Below are positions 53,667 to 62,441 of a stretch of 64,000 nucleotides of DNA, one piece after another. Under the pieces are notes generated by a model. That model ran no database searches. It was not told the DNA's origin and was given only the letters and a program-made list of their open reading frames with translations. Numbering within the stretch: the stretch's first letter is position 1; each line of letters opens with the position of its first letter. Made by a program: the position numbers and the translations under genes. The DNA is from Algoriphagus sp. (GTDB lineage: Bacteria > Bacteroidota > Bacteroidia > Cytophagales > Cyclobacteriaceae): assembly GCF_030694375.1 (NCBI RefSeq), contig NZ_JAUXYL010000049.1, forward strand, positions 62,001 to 126,000. The letters are read 5' to 3'.

Positions 53667-54434
53667 TTAAATAGTGAAACCTCCGTCAGCTGTGAAAACA
53701 CCACCTGTGGTGTAGGATGAAGCAGATGAGGCCAGGAAAAGTGCCATTGTTCCAATTTCCTCAGAAGTTCCAGCTCTTTTGATCGCCAATTGCTTGATGA
53801 TCATGTTCATAATTTTTTCATTGGACCATAGCGCTTCCGAAAATTTGGTTTGGATCAAGCCAGGACAAATTACATTTACCCTAATCTTGGCTTCACCCCA
53901 TTCCTTTGCAAAGACTTTAGTCAATGAAATCAATGCCGCTTTGGAAACCGAATAAATCCCTAATCCATGCTCAGGAGAAAGGCCCCCGATTGAGCTGATA
54001 TTGATGACAGAGGCGCCCGATGACTTTCTTAAATAAGGGAAGCAAAGTCTGCAAAGCTCAAATGCGGCTTTGACATTAACATTCATAATTTTGTCAAATG
54101 CTTCCAGACTAGTTTCATGGACGGGCCCAAAGACAGGGTTGACTGCCGCATTATTTACCAAGATGTCAATTGTCCCATATTTTTCGACGGTTTTTTCTAC
54201 CAAAAGAGGAAGTTCTTCCATGTTTCCAACGTTACAGGCAATTCCTGTAGCTTCATATCCTTTGGTTTTTAGCTTATTAGCCATTTCGTCGAGCACATCT
54301 TGTTTGCGACTGCTGATGACGACCTTTGCGCCTGCGGCAGCAAAAATTTCGGCAATGCAAAAGCCAATTCCTTTACTCGCACCTGTGATTAATGCGACTT
54401 TTCCATTCAGAGAAAAAACAGTGGACAAATCCAT
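53667..54434 (-). CDS. Short-chain dehydrogenase/reductase (SDR)
   Basis: 255 residues of the classical SDR type: cofactor loop TGASKGIGFCIAEIF near residue 18, NNAAVNP, catalytic Ser in INISSIGG, and the Tyr-x-x-x-Lys pair in YSVSKAAL. The C-terminus is the usual TTGGVFTADGGFTI. Probably NAD(P)-dependent oxidation or reduction of a hydroxyacyl intermediate. It is the first gene of the minus-strand operon (9 bp before the acyl-CoA dehydrogenase) and is divergent from the quinone oxidoreductase gene across 109 bp. Confidence 0.92.
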   Translation of the reverse strand: MDLSTVFSLNGKVALITGASKGIGFCIAEIFAAAGAKVVISSRKQDVLDEMANKLKTKGYEATGIACNVGNMEELPLLVEKTVEKYGTIDILVNNAAVNPVFGPVHETSLEAFDKIMNVNVKAAFELCRLCFPYLRKSSGASVINISSIGGLSPEHGLGIYSVSKAALISLTKVFAKEWGEAKIRVNVICPGLIQTKFSEALWSNEKIMNMIIKQLAIKRAGTSEEIGTMALFLASSASSYTTGGVFTADGGFTI

Positions 54435-54543
54435 ACATTTTGGTTTATATTGACTCTTAAGATATGAAAATTTACCTGAGTCAAAGCTTTCTTTAGGCTT
54501 TCTCCTTAATTAATCTGATATAAATCATTATTCTAATTCTCAA

Positions 54544-55512
54544 ATGAAAGAACTCCTATTTGAACAAACTGGCCAACCTCTAGAAGTACTTCAACTTAAG
54601 GAAAGTCCCATTCCAACTCCAAAGTCCCATGAAGTTTTGATTCGTGTAACTGCCAGAAATATCAATCCCTCGGATATCATGTTTGTCCGCGGAATGTACG
54701 GCATCACGCCAAAGCTGCCAAGCAGTGCTGGTTTTGAAGCGAGTGGTGTGGTGGAAAAGGGAGATGAAGCAGGTAAAGTGAAAACCGGTTCTCGTGTGAT
54801 GTTTACGGCGATTGGTACTTGGAGAGAGTATTTGTGCTTGCCAGCCGCGATGGTTATTCCGGTACCGGATGCTATGCCTGATGAGGTAGCCTGTCAAGCT
54901 TTCGTGAATCCGATGACTGCTTTTGCCATGGTGGAAAAGTCTGGATTAAAAAAAGGAGAGTGGCTTCTGATTACTGCCGGAGCTTCAGCTTTTGGGAAGT
55001 TTGCAATTCAACTCGCAAAAGCCAAAGGAATTAAAGTTGCCGCTACTGTACGTCACGATTCTCAAAGGGAAGTGCTTGATAAGCTTGGTGTAGACCTCGT
55101 CATCAACACTGAAACTGAAAAGATCCAGAAGTTGGTTCCTGAAAAAACGGATGGAGGTGTTCATGTGATTTTTGATGCAGTAGGAGGGATGCTTGGAGCA
55201 AAGGCTTTGTCCTGTCTTCGCCCGAAAGGTAGAATGATGGTCTTTGGAGCTTTGGCACTGGATAATATGCCAATCAACAGTGGGCTACTGATATTTAAAG
55301 ATTTGAAAATTGAAGGTTTTTGGCTTTCGACCTGGATGGAAGAACAAAACGATGGTGAGCGGGCTAAAGCTTTTAGATCGGTATTTGGATTTTTGATGAA
55401 TGACAATTCTCAAATTGATATAGCCGGAAAATTTAAGTTGGAGGATTTCCGGGATGCCCTGAAGGCATATGCCGAGCCTGGGCGAAATGGAAAAATCCTG
55501 CTCATCAGTTAA
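54544..55512 (+). CDS. Zinc-free MDR-family NADPH:quinone oxidoreductase-like protein
   Basis: 322 residues. Medium-chain dehydrogenase fold with INPSDIMFVRG and SSAGFEASGVVE at the N-terminus and nucleotide loop LITAGASAFGKFAIQLAKAKG near residue 138. The zinc-ligand cysteines of alcohol dehydrogenases are missing, as in quinone oxidoreductases and trans-2-enoyl-CoA reductases (MECR-like), the two realistic alternatives. Divergent from the acyl-CoA operon, so it may share its control region and handle an enoyl product. Confidence 0.88.
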   Translation: MKELLFEQTGQPLEVLQLKESPIPTPKSHEVLIRVTARNINPSDIMFVRGMYGITPKLPSSAGFEASGVVEKGDEAGKVKTGSRVMFTAIGTWREYLCLPAAMVIPVPDAMPDEVACQAFVNPMTAFAMVEKSGLKKGEWLLITAGASAFGKFAIQLAKAKGIKVAATVRHDSQREVLDKLGVDLVINTETEKIQKLVPEKTDGGVHVIFDAVGGMLGAKALSCLRPKGRMMVFGALALDNMPINSGLLIFKDLKIEGFWLSTWMEEQNDGERAKAFRSVFGFLMNDNSQIDIAGKFKLEDFRDALKAYAEPGRNGKILLIS

Positions 55513-55583
55513 TTTTTCCGAGAATCTTCGGGTAAAAAAGAAGTATTGGTCATCTTTGCACTTTAAATCAAAAAGATTATTTC

Positions 55584-56006
55584 ATGAATTGGGAACAGCT
55601 GGACAAGCAACTCACAGAAATTGTAAGTAAGAGAAATCAACTCAGTCAGATGGATTACGCTGACGAAAGCTATGATGACTTGGAGGAGGAATTGCATGAT
55701 TTGGAGGATGACTTCAATGAAGCCTATGAGGAAGTGCTTGAGCCTCAATTGGAAAAGATTTATTCCAAGCTCAAATCAGACACAGATATTTTACTTCCAT
55801 CTGCCTATTTGGCCAATGCCTACAAGGAAATGCTTCCGGATGCAAATGGAATTGTGACGTATGAGGTTGAGGGAAAAGTGGGAGTTCCGATCGAATCAGA
55901 CCAATTTGATAAACTTGACGTTCGGATCGTTTTGATTCCAAATCCTGCACGTTTTGTCTTAGTCATGAATGGCAAACAGATGAAGGATCTGTGGAAAAGT
56001 AGATAA
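55584..56006 (+). CDS. Small acidic cytoplasmic protein of unknown function
   Basis: 140 residues, no signal peptide. The N-terminal half is a highly acidic coiled coil (about 15-65; YDDLEEELHDLEDDFNEAYEE). The C-terminal half looks like a small alpha/beta domain (VGVPIESDQFDKLDVRIVLIPNPARFVLVMNGKQ). It matches no family I know. A CATCTTTG element at 55551-55558 may be its -7 promoter box. It is followed immediately by the 7-nt repeat array at 56013. Confidence 0.7.
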   Translation: MNWEQLDKQLTEIVSKRNQLSQMDYADESYDDLEEELHDLEDDFNEAYEEVLEPQLEKIYSKLKSDTDILLPSAYLANAYKEMLPDANGIVTYEVEGKVGVPIESDQFDKLDVRIVLIPNPARFVLVMNGKQMKDLWKSR

Positions 56007-56012
56007 TTTTCT

Positions 56013-56279
56013 AGTATCAAGTAGCTAGATATAAGTATCAAGATGCTTAGTATAGACTAAAAGAACAGAGACAAGTTCCAAGAAGCAAGAGCCAAGAAAT
56101 TGAAAAAATCAGTGTCTTGGCTCTTGATTTTTACTTCTTTGTAAGGCGTAAGCGGTAAAAAGTGAGTTGTTTGATGCTCTAACCACTAACCACTAACGTC
56201 TTACTTTTTACTGCAATTTACCTCTTGCTTCTTGTGTTTAAAGTCGTTCTTCTTGATACTTCAATCTAATATCTTGATA
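56013..56279. repeat. Nested inverted arrays of degenerate 7-nt words
   Basis: Consecutive heptamers in one register from 56013: AGTATCA, AGTAGCT, AGATATA, AGTATCA, AGATGCT, then words ending CAAG (AGACAAG, TTCCAAG, AAGCAAG, AGCCAAG to 56096). The middle has GTAAGGC, GTAAGCG, GTAAAAA, GTGAGTT (56141-56168) and CTAACCA twice, CTAACGT, CTTACTT, TTTACTG (56179-56213). The right end has the reverse-complement words CTTGATA, CTTCAAT, CTAATAT, CTTGATA (56252-56279). Inverted pairs nest inside each other, the inner one a perfect 12-bp pair (56086-56097 with 56115-56126). No coding frame is supported. Confidence 0.85.
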
Positions 56280-56281
56280 CA

Positions 56282-56977
56282 TCAAAAAAGGCTTGTTTGT
56301 ACGATCGCCGGTCGGCTAGCCTGGATCGTACCTCGTAGCATATCCTGCATTAATTTAGTAAAGCCCAATTGCCAGGCTTCCGCGCTGACTTTTGTTTCTT
56401 TTCTTTCGAAATTTACAGGTCCTGCCATTTTTTCAAAACCAATAATCATCCCCCAAACGGTGTAAAAAGTAATTTCAGGCTGAAGTTCGGGACGAATGCT
56501 ACCATCTTTGATTCCAAGTGAGACCATCTGAATTCCGAGTTTTATAGGCTCATGGTGGATTTCCAGCAGCTTGTGGAAATGCACTGATTCTAAAATCAAG
56601 GGATCAATTTCCGATCTAAGCAAAGGTTCGTTGTACTTTTTTAACACATCCAAAAAATTCAAGACAGCAAAATAATAGACCGGATGTTCTTTCGAAAAGT
56701 TGATAATCTTACCCATCAAATCAGTGAGCATTTCCAGTCCGTTTTTTCCTTTGGACCGAAGTACCTCTCTAAATTCCTCCTTAAACTGATCAAAGGCTTT
56801 TTTGGTCAAAGCCATGAAAAGGTCTTCCTTATTTTTATAGTAAAAGTAAGTGAGGCCTTTGCTGATTCCCACGCGCTTTGAGATGTCTTCCATTCGAGTG
56901 GCCTGATATCCTTTGCTTGTGAAAAGTGCCACTGCTGAGTCTAGAATGAGTTTTTCTTTATTTTTTTCGCCTGCCAT
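56282..56977 (-). CDS. TetR/AcrR-family transcriptional regulator
   Basis: 231 residues. N-terminal DNA-binding domain (about 5-55): ILDSAVALFTSKGYQATRMEDISKRVGISKGLTYFYYKNKEDLF, a textbook TetR helix-turn-helix. The ligand-binding half is all-helical, without a recognised signature. It lies close to the acyl-CoA catabolic operon, so control of that operon through an acyl-CoA ligand is plausible, but not shown by the sequence. Its stop codon abuts the 7-nt repeat array. Confidence 0.9.
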   Translation of the reverse strand: MAGEKNKEKLILDSAVALFTSKGYQATRMEDISKRVGISKGLTYFYYKNKEDLFMALTKKAFDQFKEEFREVLRSKGKNGLEMLTDLMGKIINFSKEHPVYYFAVLNFLDVLKKYNEPLLRSEIDPLILESVHFHKLLEIHHEPIKLGIQMVSLGIKDGSIRPELQPEITFYTVWGMIIGFEKMAGPVNFERKETKVSAEAWQLGFTKLMQDMLRGTIQASRPAIVQTSLF

Positions 56978-57062
56978 GATTAGATAATCCAGATTTAAAA
57001 GTGAGGCACAAAGATATTAAATCAGGGTCAAAAATTTGGATTTAACTCAAAGTAAGGACAAG

Positions 57063-57093
57063 AAAAAAGCCTCAAAATTACTTCTGAGGCCTT
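57063..57093 (-). terminator. Rho-independent terminator of tyrS
   Basis: On the minus strand, a TGAGGC/GCCTCA stem with an 11-nt loop is followed by a run of six T (plus-strand A run 57063-57068), about 20 bp after the tyrS stop. Confidence 0.8.
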
Positions 57094-57113
57094 TAAGATT
57101 GGTGGTCAGGGAC

Positions 57114-58406
57114 TTATTTTACCTCCAGTATATAGTAATTTTTCTTTCCTTTCTGAATCAGTAGGTATTTGTTTTGAAGCAGACTGAAAGTAAGTGGAGC
57201 ATTTGGATCCCCAAGTTTTTCTTTGTTGATGCTTACTCCACCGCCTTGGATCATTTTGCGTGCTTCTCCTTTAGAAGGGAAGATTTGAGCCTGAGTCTTT
57301 TCTCCGAATAGATCCAGCACATTTTCGATTTCTCCAAATTCAGCCTTACTTAGCTGTACCTGTGGAACTCCCTCGAAAACAGCCAAAAATGTACGCTCAT
57401 CCAGTGAAGCCAAATCTTCTGTGGATGACTTTCCGAATAGGATTTCAGAGGCTTTCACTGCCATTTCATAATCTTCCTCGGAATGAACCATGGTTGTGAC
57501 TTGTTTGGCGATTTCCTTTTGGAGTGTCCTCAAATGGGGTGCTCGCGCATGCTCAGTTTCCAGATTTTCAATGGTCGCCTGATCCAATACCGTGAAAATA
57601 CGGATGTATTTGGAAGCGTCTTCGTCAGATACATTCAACCAGAATTGGTAAAAGGCATAAGGTGAAGTTTTCTCAGGATCTAGCCAGACAGACCCACCTT
57701 CGGTTTTACCAAACTTGGTTCCGTCTGCTTTGGTGATCAGCGGTACAGTTAAGGCATAAGCGCTTCCTCCGCCCATTCTTCGGATCAGTTCAGTACCGGT
57801 TACGATATTTCCCCACTGATCCGAACCCCCAAGCTGAATGGAGCAATTGTTATGTTTCCAAAGGTGAAAGAAATCGTACCCCTGTATCAGTTGGTATGTG
57901 AATTCGGTGAAGGAAAGCCCATTTCCATCCTCCAGACGTCTTTTTACACTGTCTTTGGACATCATGTAATTGACCGTGATGTGCTTCCCAACGTCGCGGA
58001 TAAACTCCAAAAATGAAAATTGGGACATCCAGTCAAAGTTGTTTACGAGCTCGGCTTTATTTCCACTTGCTCCCGAAAAGTCTAAAAACTTGGAAAGTTG
58101 GCTTTGGATGCATGCCACATTGTGATCCAAAGTTGGCTTATCCAGGAGGTTTCTTTCGGCAGATTTGAAGGATGGATCACCGATCATTCCGGTAGCTCCA
58201 CCGACCAAAGCAAAAGGCTTGTGTCCTGCGCGCTGAAAATGGAGCAAAGTCATCACGCCTACCAAGTGTCCAATATGCAGGGAATCAGCTGTAGGATCGA
58301 AGCCCAGATAGGCCGAAGCCATGCCTTTTTTCAGGTGTTCTTCGATTTCCGGAGTCATGTCTTGCAACATTCCTCTCCACTTCAGCTCTTCTATAAATGA
58401 ATTCAT
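57114..58406 (-). CDS. tyrS: Tyrosine--tRNA ligase
   Basis: 430 residues from the ATG at 58406; a longer frame to 58523 adds a sequence with no family resemblance. Class I motif HIGH is intact at 44-47, the KMSKS-equivalent is KFGKT (near residue 230, as in many TyrS), and the tyrosine pocket appears in YQLIQGYDFFHLW and QLGGSDQWGNI. The C-terminal S4 RNA-binding domain (about 360-425) is present with GEARKMIQGGGVSIN. Monocistronic with its own terminator. Confidence 0.97.
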   Translation of the reverse strand: MNSFIEELKWRGMLQDMTPEIEEHLKKGMASAYLGFDPTADSLHIGHLVGVMTLLHFQRAGHKPFALVGGATGMIGDPSFKSAERNLLDKPTLDHNVACIQSQLSKFLDFSGASGNKAELVNNFDWMSQFSFLEFIRDVGKHITVNYMMSKDSVKRRLEDGNGLSFTEFTYQLIQGYDFFHLWKHNNCSIQLGGSDQWGNIVTGTELIRRMGGGSAYALTVPLITKADGTKFGKTEGGSVWLDPEKTSPYAFYQFWLNVSDEDASKYIRIFTVLDQATIENLETEHARAPHLRTLQKEIAKQVTTMVHSEEDYEMAVKASEILFGKSSTEDLASLDERTFLAVFEGVPQVQLSKAEFGEIENVLDLFGEKTQAQIFPSKGEARKMIQGGGVSINKEKLGDPNAPLTFSLLQNKYLLIQKGKKNYYILEVK

Positions 58407-58642
58407 TGAAAAAGGGTCTTTAAATAAGCGTGCAAATATAGGTTCTAGGGGGGTAGTATGAAAACCAAGGAAAAGTTTCCTATGATTATAATTTGTTTTG
58501 TAAAGCCCAAGCCTGTCTGACACAAGAAGGCTCGATGTTCATCTCAAAATAAATTATGCAATCATGTTGCATTAGTATTCCATTAGTGGCTAATAGTGGC
58601 ACATATTTTTTCATTACTTTCGACCAAATCTTTTCACACCCT

Positions 58643-61600
58643 ATGAAAAAACGACTATTCACTCTATTGCTGAGCTTTGGACTGACATTAAGTTCCTTTG
58701 TTTTGGCACAAACAGCACCTAACTGGCTTCGCTATCCTGCCATTTCTCCGGATGGAAGCCAAATTGCTTTTACTTATAAGGGAGACCTTTACCTCGTGTC
58801 AAGTTTAGGAGGTAAAGCCACCCAACTTACTTTTCATGAAGCGCATGACTTCAAGCCTGTTTGGAGTTCAGATGGAAAGCAAATCGCTTTTGCATCTGAT
58901 CGATACGGTAATTTTGACGTGTTTATCATGAATTCCGCCGGTGGAGAGGCTACACGTCTTACTTATCACTCTACGGATGAGCTGCCATTTGACTTCAGTT
59001 CAGATGACCAAAAGGTGATTTTCGGAGCGGCACGAATGGATATTGCGTCACACCGTCAATATCCTACTGGCTCCCAGCCTGAATTATACCAAGTTTCGAA
59101 ATCAGGTGGCCGGATCGATCAGATTTGGACGATTCCTGCAGAGTATGTGCAAACGAGCAAGGACGGATCAAAAATGATTTACCATGACAAAAAAGGGGGT
59201 GAAAACGAATGGAGAAAGCATCACCAATCCGGAATTGCGCGTGACATCTGGATCTATGATGCTGCCAAGAACCAACACACCATGCTTACCAAATTTTATG
59301 GTGAAGACCGAAATCCGGTATTTTCTCCGGATGAGTCCGAGATATTCTATTTAAGTGAAGCTAATGGAAGTTTTAATGTTCACAGCATGTCTCTGGCGAA
59401 TCCTTCACAAGCTAAAGCCTTGACAAGCTTCTCTGGTTTTCCTGTACGATTTCTTTCGATTTCTGACAAAGGATTAATGAGTTTCAGTTATGATGGGGAG
59501 CTTTACACCTTGAGAGCAGGAGAGCAGCCCAAAAAACTGGAAGTGTCAATCGCAACTCAATCGATCTCCAATCCTGATAATTACATTGCCATCAACGGTG
59601 GAGTACGGGAAATGGCCATCTCTCCTGACGGAAAAGAAATCGCATTTATCGCGCGTGGAGAGGTGTTTGTAACTTCTGTGGATGGGTCCTTGACCAAGAG
59701 AATTACCAATACACCGGAACAGGAGCGTTTTGTTGAGTTTGCACCGGATGGTAAATCAGTCATTTATTCCTCGGAGCGAAACGGGAAGTGGCAGATTTTT
59801 CAAAGCTCCAAAGTGAGAACAGAAGAGCCTTTCTTTTTTGCAGCTACCCTGATTAAAGAAGAGCCGTTAGTCAGTGTTGAGCAGGATGCCTATTTGCCGA
59901 AATTCTCTCCTGACGGAAAAAAGCTTGCCTATATCGAAGGTCGTCGTAGTCTGAAGATATTGGATATTGCCAGCAAAACTTCTGTGACCCTGATGGGGCC
60001 TGATTTGCTGTTTCACATGAGCGATGGGGATCAATATTTCACTTGGAGTCCGGATAGTAAGTGGCTTCTGGCCAGCTATAGACCCACTATGACCAATTCT
60101 GAAGTGGTACTTTTGGATGCTTCCGGAAAAGAAAAAATGCGATTGTTGACCCAGAGTGGCTATTCGGATAATAATGCAAAATGGATCAATGATGGGAAGC
60201 AGATGATATGGTTTTCCAATCGAGATGGGCTGAGAAGCTATGCTACCAGTGGCCGGAATGAAAATGACGTTTATACGCTATTTTTTGAGCAAGCGGCTTG
60301 GGATAAATTCCGATTGAATAAAGATGAGTTTGAGCTTTTGAAGGAAATCGAAAAAGCTAAAAAACCAGCTGAATCAGATGACAAATCGAAAAAGCCGGAG
60401 AATAAAACCGTAAAACCTATTGTTTTCAACTGGGATGGGTTTGAAGAACGAAAGGCGAGACTGACAATTCATTCCTCTAGTATGGGCGATGCCTTGCTGT
60501 CAAAGGATGGAGAGAAGCTTTTCTATCTCGCGCGTTTTGAAAAAGGAATGAATCTCTGGAGTACAAATCTGCGGACAAAGGAAACCAAGCAGGAGATCTC
60601 GCTGGATGCCAGTTCTGGTAGATTGGAATGGGATAAGGACCAGAAAAGCTTATTCCTTTTATCGGATGGAAGCATTTCGAAAATCAACCCGGAGACTATG
60701 AAGCGGGAAACCATCAAAATTGCCGGAGAGATGACTTTCGACAAAAAGGCTGAGACCGCCCATCTTTTTGAACATGTTTGGCTTCGAACCAAGGGAATAT
60801 TCTACACACCCGATATGCATGGAATCGATTGGAAGGGGATCAAACCTGAATACCAAAAGTACCTTCCTCATATTGGAAACAGTTATGAATTTGCGGAGAT
60901 GATATCAGAAATGATCGGTGAATTAAATGTTTCTCATGCCGGAGCGAGGTATTCGCGCAGCGTACCGATGGAAGATGCGACGAGTGCCTTGGGTATTTTC
61001 TTTGATTATTCTCATACTGGTAACGGAGTCAAAATTACAGAAGTAATCAAAGGTGGCCCTTTGGATAAAGCTGACATTGATGTAAAAGCTGGGATGATCA
61101 TCGAAAGGATTGATGGTGAACTGATCGCTGCGGATCTGGATTTTGCGAAGCTCCTGAATAGAAAAGCCGACAAATTTACGCTTGTTGAAGTGCTGGATCC
61201 TGTGAATAATAGCCGAAAGCAATATACGGTGAAGCCAATATCGCTAGGTGCTGAAAATCAATTGCTCTACAAGCGATGGGTGAAAAAGAATCAGGAGGAA
61301 GTGGAAAAATTAAGTGGGGGCAAACTTGGCTATGTACATATTCCTGGAATGAGTGACGGTCCGTATCGAAATGTCTATGAAGACATGATGGGCAAATACT
61401 TTGAAAAAGAGGGGGTAGTTGTCGATACGCGATTCAATGGCGGCGGAGACTTAGTCGCTGATTTGGCGATGTTTTTTACCGGAGATCCATTTTTGACCTA
61501 TGCCACAGCAGATAAAGTAGTGGGGGGTGAACCAACTGCAAGATGGACAAAACCCACATTGGCAATGTTCAATGAAGCTAATTACTCTGACGGGCATTGT

Positions 61601-61870
61601 TTCGCCTGTGGTTACACGGATTTGAAGATTGGAAAAACTGTAGGTATGCCTACACCAGGAACCTGTTCGTTTGCAGGATGGGAAAGTCTGCCTGACGGAA
61701 CGCGATGGGGTGCAGTCCCTATTTCAGCCAAAAATAAAGCAGGGGAATGGCTGGAAAATAATGAAACCAAACCTCAGTTTGAAGTGAAAAATATGCCTGG
61801 AAAAATTGATATCGGTATTGATCAGCAACTCGAAAAAGCTGTTGAGGAACTTCTTAAGGATATTCGATAA
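58643..61870 (+). CDS. Tricorn-like S41 family peptidase, exported
   Basis: 1075 residues from the ATG at 58643, which starts a signal peptide (cleavage at VLAQ, about residue 23); the upstream ATG at 58556 is not signal-like. Domains in order: two beta-propeller blocks of TolB/WD40-type repeats (about 30-600; APNWLRYPAISPDGSQIAF is the first), a core tricorn S41 protease region with the segment GKYFEKEGVVVDTRFNGGGDLVADLAMF and GMPTPGTCSFAGWESL (possible nucleophile Ser), and a PDZ domain (about 800-880). It would degrade peptides in the periplasm. Whether the nucleophile is placed correctly needs an alignment. Confidence 0.88.
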   Translation: MKKRLFTLLLSFGLTLSSFVLAQTAPNWLRYPAISPDGSQIAFTYKGDLYLVSSLGGKATQLTFHEAHDFKPVWSSDGKQIAFASDRYGNFDVFIMNSAGGEATRLTYHSTDELPFDFSSDDQKVIFGAARMDIASHRQYPTGSQPELYQVSKSGGRIDQIWTIPAEYVQTSKDGSKMIYHDKKGGENEWRKHHQSGIARDIWIYDAAKNQHTMLTKFYGEDRNPVFSPDESEIFYLSEANGSFNVHSMSLANPSQAKALTSFSGFPVRFLSISDKGLMSFSYDGELYTLRAGEQPKKLEVSIATQSISNPDNYIAINGGVREMAISPDGKEIAFIARGEVFVTSVDGSLTKRITNTPEQERFVEFAPDGKSVIYSSERNGKWQIFQSSKVRTEEPFFFAATLIKEEPLVSVEQDAYLPKFSPDGKKLAYIEGRRSLKILDIASKTSVTLMGPDLLFHMSDGDQYFTWSPDSKWLLASYRPTMTNSEVVLLDASGKEKMRLLTQSGYSDNNAKWINDGKQMIWFSNRDGLRSYATSGRNENDVYTLFFEQAAWDKFRLNKDEFELLKEIEKAKKPAESDDKSKKPENKTVKPIVFNWDGFEERKARLTIHSSSMGDALLSKDGEKLFYLARFEKGMNLWSTNLRTKETKQEISLDASSGRLEWDKDQKSLFLLSDGSISKINPETMKRETIKIAGEMTFDKKAETAHLFEHVWLRTKGIFYTPDMHGIDWKGIKPEYQKYLPHIGNSYEFAEMISEMIGELNVSHAGARYSRSVPMEDATSALGIFFDYSHTGNGVKITEVIKGGPLDKADIDVKAGMIIERIDGELIAADLDFAKLLNRKADKFTLVEVLDPVNNSRKQYTVKPISLGAENQLLYKRWVKKNQEEVEKLSGGKLGYVHIPGMSDGPYRNVYEDMMGKYFEKEGVVVDTRFNGGGDLVADLAMFFTGDPFLTYATADKVVGGEPTARWTKPTLAMFNEANYSDGHCFACGYTDLKIGKTVGMPTPGTCSFAGWESLPDGTRWGAVPISAKNKAGEWLENNETKPQFEVKNMPGKIDIGIDQQLEKAVEELLKDIR

Positions 61871-61882
61871 GAGAAATCAAAT

Positions 61883-61914
61883 AAAAAAAACCGATCATTT
61901 GATCGGTTTTTTTT
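61883..61914. terminator. Bidirectional Rho-independent terminator
   Basis: A perfectly symmetric stem, A8-CCGATCA / TGATCGG-T8, with a 2-nt centre, between the convergent protease and BlaI-type genes. Confidence 0.95.
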
Positions 61915-61937
61915 ATACATAGTTTACGCAAAACAGC

Positions 61938-62267
61938 TTATTGATACTGTTTGGTATTCAGTGATTCATCATTTTTGAAAAACTGAGAAAGCTTTGCAAA
62001 TGAGCTTTCAAAATAGCCTTCCAACATTCTCTTAATAATGAATGTTCTGTATTCATCTTTGGATACAATTGGGAAATATTCGTGGCTTTTTCCGTAAGAT
62101 TTGTGACTTACGAATCCTTTTCGCTCAAGAATTCTCACGATGGTGGAAACTGTGTTGTAGGCCGGCTTTTGCTCGGGCATAGGGGTTAGGATATCTTTCA
62201 CGAAGCCTCGCTCAATATCCCAGAGGATTTGCATGATTTCCTCTTCTGCTCTGGTTAATGGTTTCAT
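61938..62267 (-). CDS. BlaI/MecI/CopY-family transcriptional repressor
   Basis: 109 residues. The winged-helix domain fills about 1-75: LTRAEEEIMQILWDIERGFVKDIL, then YNTVSTIVRILERKGFVSHK, the typical BlaI recognition helix. The C-terminal helix is for dimerisation. In classic systems BlaI is cleaved by the M56 sensor protease BlaR1/MecR1, normally encoded directly next to it. No such gene follows here; the desaturase gene lies upstream in the same direction. A promoter match lies at 62292-62323. Confidence 0.9.
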   Translation of the reverse strand: MKPLTRAEEEIMQILWDIERGFVKDILTPMPEQKPAYNTVSTIVRILERKGFVSHKSYGKSHEYFPIVSKDEYRTFIIKRMLEGYFESSFAKLSQFFKNDESLNTKQYQ

Positions 62268-62291
62268 AAGATGTTAAGTTTTAAATCGATA

Positions 62292-62323
62292 GAAAATTAT
62301 TCGTTTAGTTTCTTAAATCCAAA
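62292..62323 (-). promoter_or_regulatory. Promoter candidate of the BlaI-type gene
   Basis: Read on the minus strand: TTTG (plus 62320-62323), 20 nt, then TAATTTTC (plus 62292-62299), a one-mismatch version of TAnnTTTG, about 25 bp before the ATG. Confidence 0.5.
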
Positions 62324-62394
62324 GAAAAATATAAAATATTTTTACTATTTAGTTGGTGAAAGTGCTAAAAAACTGAATTATAATGAGATAGGAA

Positions 62395-62422
62395 TAAAAA
62401 AAAGACCTCAATTTGAGGTCTT
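62395..62422 (-). terminator. Rho-independent terminator of the desaturase gene
   Basis: On the minus strand, an AAGACCTCAAATTGAGGTCTT hairpin (nearly continuous palindrome) is followed by a T run (plus-strand A tract 62395-62403). It lies about 20 bp beyond the desaturase stop. Confidence 0.85.
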
Positions 62423-62441
62423 AATATTTTTGAATGCAAAT

